From contig CP070800.1 in assembly GCA_020343555.1 (NCBI GenBank), forward strand, positions 257,885 through 266,264: DNA of 8,380 bases, read 5' to 3'. Of the stretch, positions 6,351 through 8,380 are shown one piece after another. The notes beneath the pieces were generated by a model. It was not told where the DNA came from and searched no databases. It saw only the letters and a program-made list of their open reading frames with translations. Numbering within the stretch: position 1 is the first letter of the stretch; the number at the start of each line of letters is the position of its first letter. The position numbers and the translations under genes were made by a program. The DNA is from Dehalococcoidales bacterium (GTDB taxonomy: Bacteria > Chloroflexota > Dehalococcoidia > Dehalococcoidales > UBA2162).

Positions 6351-7046
6351 TCATTGAATAATGTCGAGGATTTCAGCCAGTTCCTGTACGTATGGGACAT
6401 CACTGATATCAGCATCTTTGTTTCTCAGCATGACTATCCCGTTCATACCCAGCCTAACTGCTGCTTTCACGTTATCAAGATCGTCATCGATAAATAAGAG
6501 ATTCTTTGGAGCGATCCCGATCTCATCGATGGCTCTACGATATATCAGCTCGTACGGTTTACAGCAACCAACTTCGGCTGAAATCGTGAACGATTTGAAA
6601 TAGTGCCTTATGCCCAGAGTAATGTATTTATTATGGAGTGACGGCCAGGCATCGGAAATCACGCCCAGTGTTACATCATTATTCGTTAATTTTTCCAATA
6701 CCGGTATGGTATCCGGATACAGCCGAAAATTACATTCTTCCACATAGGCACGCATCAGATCTTCGATCAATCCATCATCTTTGATTATGCCCAGTTTATC
6801 GCAGATGACGCGATAATAGGTCCGGAATTGTTCCTTCTCTTCCTCAAGATTGAGGACCAGATGGTTATTGTCAAGGAATGTATATCCTTCATCCAGAGCC
6901 AACCTCATGGTATCGGCATCGAAATCAGCTGTATCGATGCCATGTCGCAGAAGGATTGATTCAAACTCAGGTCCCGGCCACCATGCACCGGACTTCGGGA
7001 AAACCAGGGTATCTCCCGAATCGAATAAGACTCCTTTAATATCCAT
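6351..7046 (-). CDS. HAD-superfamily hydrolase (HAD-like, subfamily IA type)
   Basis: A 231-residue haloacid dehalogenase-superfamily protein. Motif I is LFDSGDTLV with nucleophile Asp9. Motif II is VISDAWPS (Ser131), motif III is CCKPYELIY (Lys163), and motif IV is LLFIDDDLDNVKAA (Asp187, Asp188). The helical cap between motif I and about residue 110 marks a C1-cap, phosphoglycolate phosphatase-like layout. In typical phosphatases the second Asp sits two residues after the nucleophile; here that position is Gly11 and the Asp is at 12. The same D-x-G-x-T form occurs in many uncharacterised HADs, so phosphatase activity is likely but not certain. The ATG follows AAAGG (plus-strand 7053-7057) by 6 nt. 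The gene lies 29 bp after the nucleotidyltransferase gene and 28 bp before the GNAT gene, consistent with an operon. The substrate is unknown. Confidence 0.9.
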   Translation of the reverse strand: MDIKGVLFDSGDTLVFPKSGAWWPGPEFESILLRHGIDTADFDADTMRLALDEGYTFLDNNHLVLNLEEEKEQFRTYYRVICDKLGIIKDDGLIEDLMRAYVEECNFRLYPDTIPVLEKLTNNDVTLGVISDAWPSLHNKYITLGIRHYFKSFTISAEVGCCKPYELIYRRAIDEIGIAPKNLLFIDDDLDNVKAAVRLGMNGIVMLRNKDADISDVPYVQELAEILDIIQ

Positions 7047-7075
7047 ATATAACCTTTAGTTTACCTATCCCGTTT

Positions 7076-7849
7076 TCAGATATCGCTTTTATTACTGATA
7101 CCAAGTAAAGTATTCATGCTGCTTCTCAAATACGATGCATATTTCCTGATACTGTATTTCTCTTCCTCTGTAATGATATCTGACTGAAATAAGTATCTCT
7201 CAACAATACCGTTCACCTGTTGGTCTTGAAAAGGGGAATTAAATGATGTGTATAAAGGTATTATCTTCAGTTTATTAAACTGGATAATATCCTTTTCTAT
7301 GATCAGATACCGATTCATATGCATGAGAATAGTATTAACACACGCTCGAACAGAAAACTCTTCTATCCGAAAATCCTTAGAGAACTCACTATCCCACCAT
7401 TTTTCAAAATTCTCAAAATCTACCAGGAAATCTTCTCTGGCTGGCATCGGTATCTGACCGATCGGATAATCACCATAGACGGCTTTCCCCTGTAACTTCA
7501 GTCTGGCAATCTCCATTGTAAGTACTCCATTATATGCATACGGAGGATATAACTCCTTTAACTGTAATGGAAACGGTCCGAAATCTTTTGGTATGCCGTA
7601 TTTTTTTTTATACTTTTTGTTGAGACCCGAAAGCTGTGAACTCGGTTCGTCAGAATTACCCCAAACACTCTCCGAGCAATCAGACACGAGTAGAACCGCA
7701 TCGATGTCGCTTTCTCCCGGTCGATAATATCCATCTGATAATGAGCCAATTACGTATACCGCAACCAGACTCTCAGGATCCAGCTGAGCACACTCGGTCG
7801 TATACTTTTCGATTATCTCCCAGGCTAGTGTTTCATCGATGATTTCCAT
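7076..7849 (-). CDS. Nucleotidyltransferase-domain protein, aminoglycoside adenylyltransferase (AadA)-like
   Basis: A 257-residue protein with the pol-beta-type nucleotidyltransferase signature. VIGSLSDGYYRPGESDIDAVLLV (33-55) supplies Gly35-Ser36 and the metal-binding Asp48 and Asp50. The third catalytic acid is not obvious; Glu99 in LQLKEL is a candidate. LKLQGKAVYGDYPI (118-131) resembles the segment that closes the first domain in AadA/ANT proteins. The C-terminal part (about 145-250) is helical, as in their substrate domain. Proteins of this layout transfer AMP to a small molecule, classically aminoglycosides, but most environmental members are untested. The ATG at 7849 has only a weak GAG upstream and a small hairpin (GCAT/ATGC, 7857-7871) nearby. 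It follows the S51-like gene by 71 bp and precedes the HAD gene by 29 bp. A sampled row inside it has only 16 G+C of 60. Confidence 0.82.
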   Translation of the reverse strand: MEIIDETLAWEIIEKYTTECAQLDPESLVAVYVIGSLSDGYYRPGESDIDAVLLVSDCSESVWGNSDEPSSQLSGLNKKYKKKYGIPKDFGPFPLQLKELYPPYAYNGVLTMEIARLKLQGKAVYGDYPIGQIPMPAREDFLVDFENFEKWWDSEFSKDFRIEEFSVRACVNTILMHMNRYLIIEKDIIQFNKLKIIPLYTSFNSPFQDQQVNGIVERYLFQSDIITEEEKYSIRKYASYLRSSMNTLLGISNKSDI

Positions 7850-7920
7850 TTCACTCGCATCTCTCGAATGCTTTGAAGGTGAGAAAAAGCCCTTTATTTT
7901 GTGAAAAAGAATGAGGTGCG

Positions 7921-8380
7921 TTATCTCTCGTCTATTTCAATAACATCTCCGATGCACTTTATATTGTTATCTACTACTACTATTCCTCCGCTGTCACTGG
8001 CGGCATAGACTCGCGTTTGCTTTTCTCGCGAGTATTTTTTCAAGTCGTCTAGATTGACTGGGATGACTCCAAAATGCGGCACAAACAAGAAGTCGACAAG
8101 TCCCAGGCCTGAAAAGTCAGTCTCTCCTTCCATCACTTCGTCACCACATAATGCTGCCGTGGAGATGTCCGGCGTCATCAATATGGAGCCTGCGCGGACA
8201 CCTATCAGTACTCCGCCCTGGTCAACGTACCGGATCAAGGCATCCATCATGTTTCGGCTGCGAAGCCAGTGTAAAAAGTAATAGGTATTCCCTCCGGTAA
8301 GATGTATGGCATCACAGTCAAGGAGTGACTTCAGCAGGTCCGGTTTCCATTCTCTATCCAGTTCGAAATAGATGTCCAGA
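7921..8380 (-). CDS. Peptidase S51 / type 1 glutamine amidotransferase-like protein, 5' end outside window
   Basis: The frame remains open to the right edge, so the ATG at 8250 is internal and about 153 residues are visible of an expected 220 or so. Upstream of that ATG, LTGGNTYYFLHWLR is the GGNT motif of the S51 (dipeptidase E/YgaJ) group. Next comes QGGVLIGVRAGSILMTPDI, the nucleophile elbow, and then FLFVPHFG with the conserved catalytic His. In active S51 peptidases the elbow reads GxSAG; here it is G-V-R-A-G, with Arg (CGC, plus 8194-8196) in place of Ser. The Arg-to-His distance is 40 residues, close to the 37 between Ser120 and His157 of E. coli PepE, so the alignment is sound. The protein is therefore either inactive as a serine peptidase or has another role. 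It is the first visible gene of the minus-strand unit, 71 bp before the nucleotidyltransferase gene. No signal peptide can be judged. Confidence 0.85.
   Translation of the reverse strand, partial: LDIYFELDREWKPDLLKSLLDCDAIHLTGGNTYYFLHWLRSRNMMDALIRYVDQGGVLIGVRAGSILMTPDISTAALCGDEVMEGETDFSGLGLVDFLFVPHFGVIPVNLDDLKKYSREKQTRVYAASDSGGIVVVDNNIKCIGDVIEIDER

Noticed and set aside
6323..6415. Longer GNAT start at ATG 6415
   Set aside because: It would place 31 extra residues inside the HAD gene with no ribosome binding site; the TTG at 6322 has GGAG 8 nt upstream and gives a normal GNAT N-terminus.
2127..7849. Integron cassette array, suggested by many small accessory enzymes (DinB, RidA, GNAT, HAD, AadA-like)
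   Set aside because: The genes lie in both orientations and I saw no attC-type imperfect hairpins with core GTTRRRY/RYYYAAC sites between them, nor an integrase.
1..8380. tRNA genes, CRISPR arrays, insertion sequences, defence or toxin-antitoxin systems
   Set aside because: No cloverleaf-like segment, regularly spaced repeat, transposase, nuclease or toxin-type gene was visible on either strand.

Overview
This is a bacterial chromosomal segment of about 8.4 kb, densely packed with short enzyme genes. Shine-Dalgarno sites of the AGGAGG type precede most genes, GTG and TTG starts occur beside ATG, and one intergenic region carries an exact TTGACA/TATAAT pair. That pattern argues against Bacteroidota, which use a different promoter consensus and weak Shine-Dalgarno sites. 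No 16S gene or lineage marker is present, so the organism cannot be named. A sediment or anaerobe lineage such as Chloroflexota is only a guess. No RNA gene, insertion sequence, CRISPR array or phage gene was seen.

Left end (1-2023, + strand): the 3' part of ilvC (ketol-acid reductoisomerase) is followed 17 bp later by a fold-type I PLP aminotransferase of the LysN/2-aminoadipate type. They look like one operon for branched-chain or related amino acid synthesis.

Middle (2127-3837): a DinB-like protein on the minus strand is divergent from a RidA-family protein and a small alpha/beta hydrolase on the plus strand. The RidA gene has a consensus sigma-70-type promoter. The hydrolase and the next gene converge, and their stop regions overlap by 8 bp.

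Right side (3830-8380, all minus strand). Read in transcription order from the right edge: an S51-type peptidase/amidotransferase-like protein cut by the window edge, an AadA-like nucleotidyltransferase, a HAD hydrolase and a GNAT acetyltransferase. These four are 28-71 bp apart and probably form an operon. A DUF6174-like lipoprotein with its own candidate promoters comes next, then a dCMP deaminase and a class I methyltransferase. The methyltransferase and parts of the nucleotidyltransferase gene are clearly more AT-rich than their neighbours, which suggests assembly from different sources.

The most striking single observation is that the S51-like protein has Arg where the family's nucleophilic Ser is expected. 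I found no convincing new multi-gene system. The S51/nucleotidyltransferase/HAD/GNAT cluster is the best candidate for an uncharacterised small-molecule-modifying unit, and its function is unknown.
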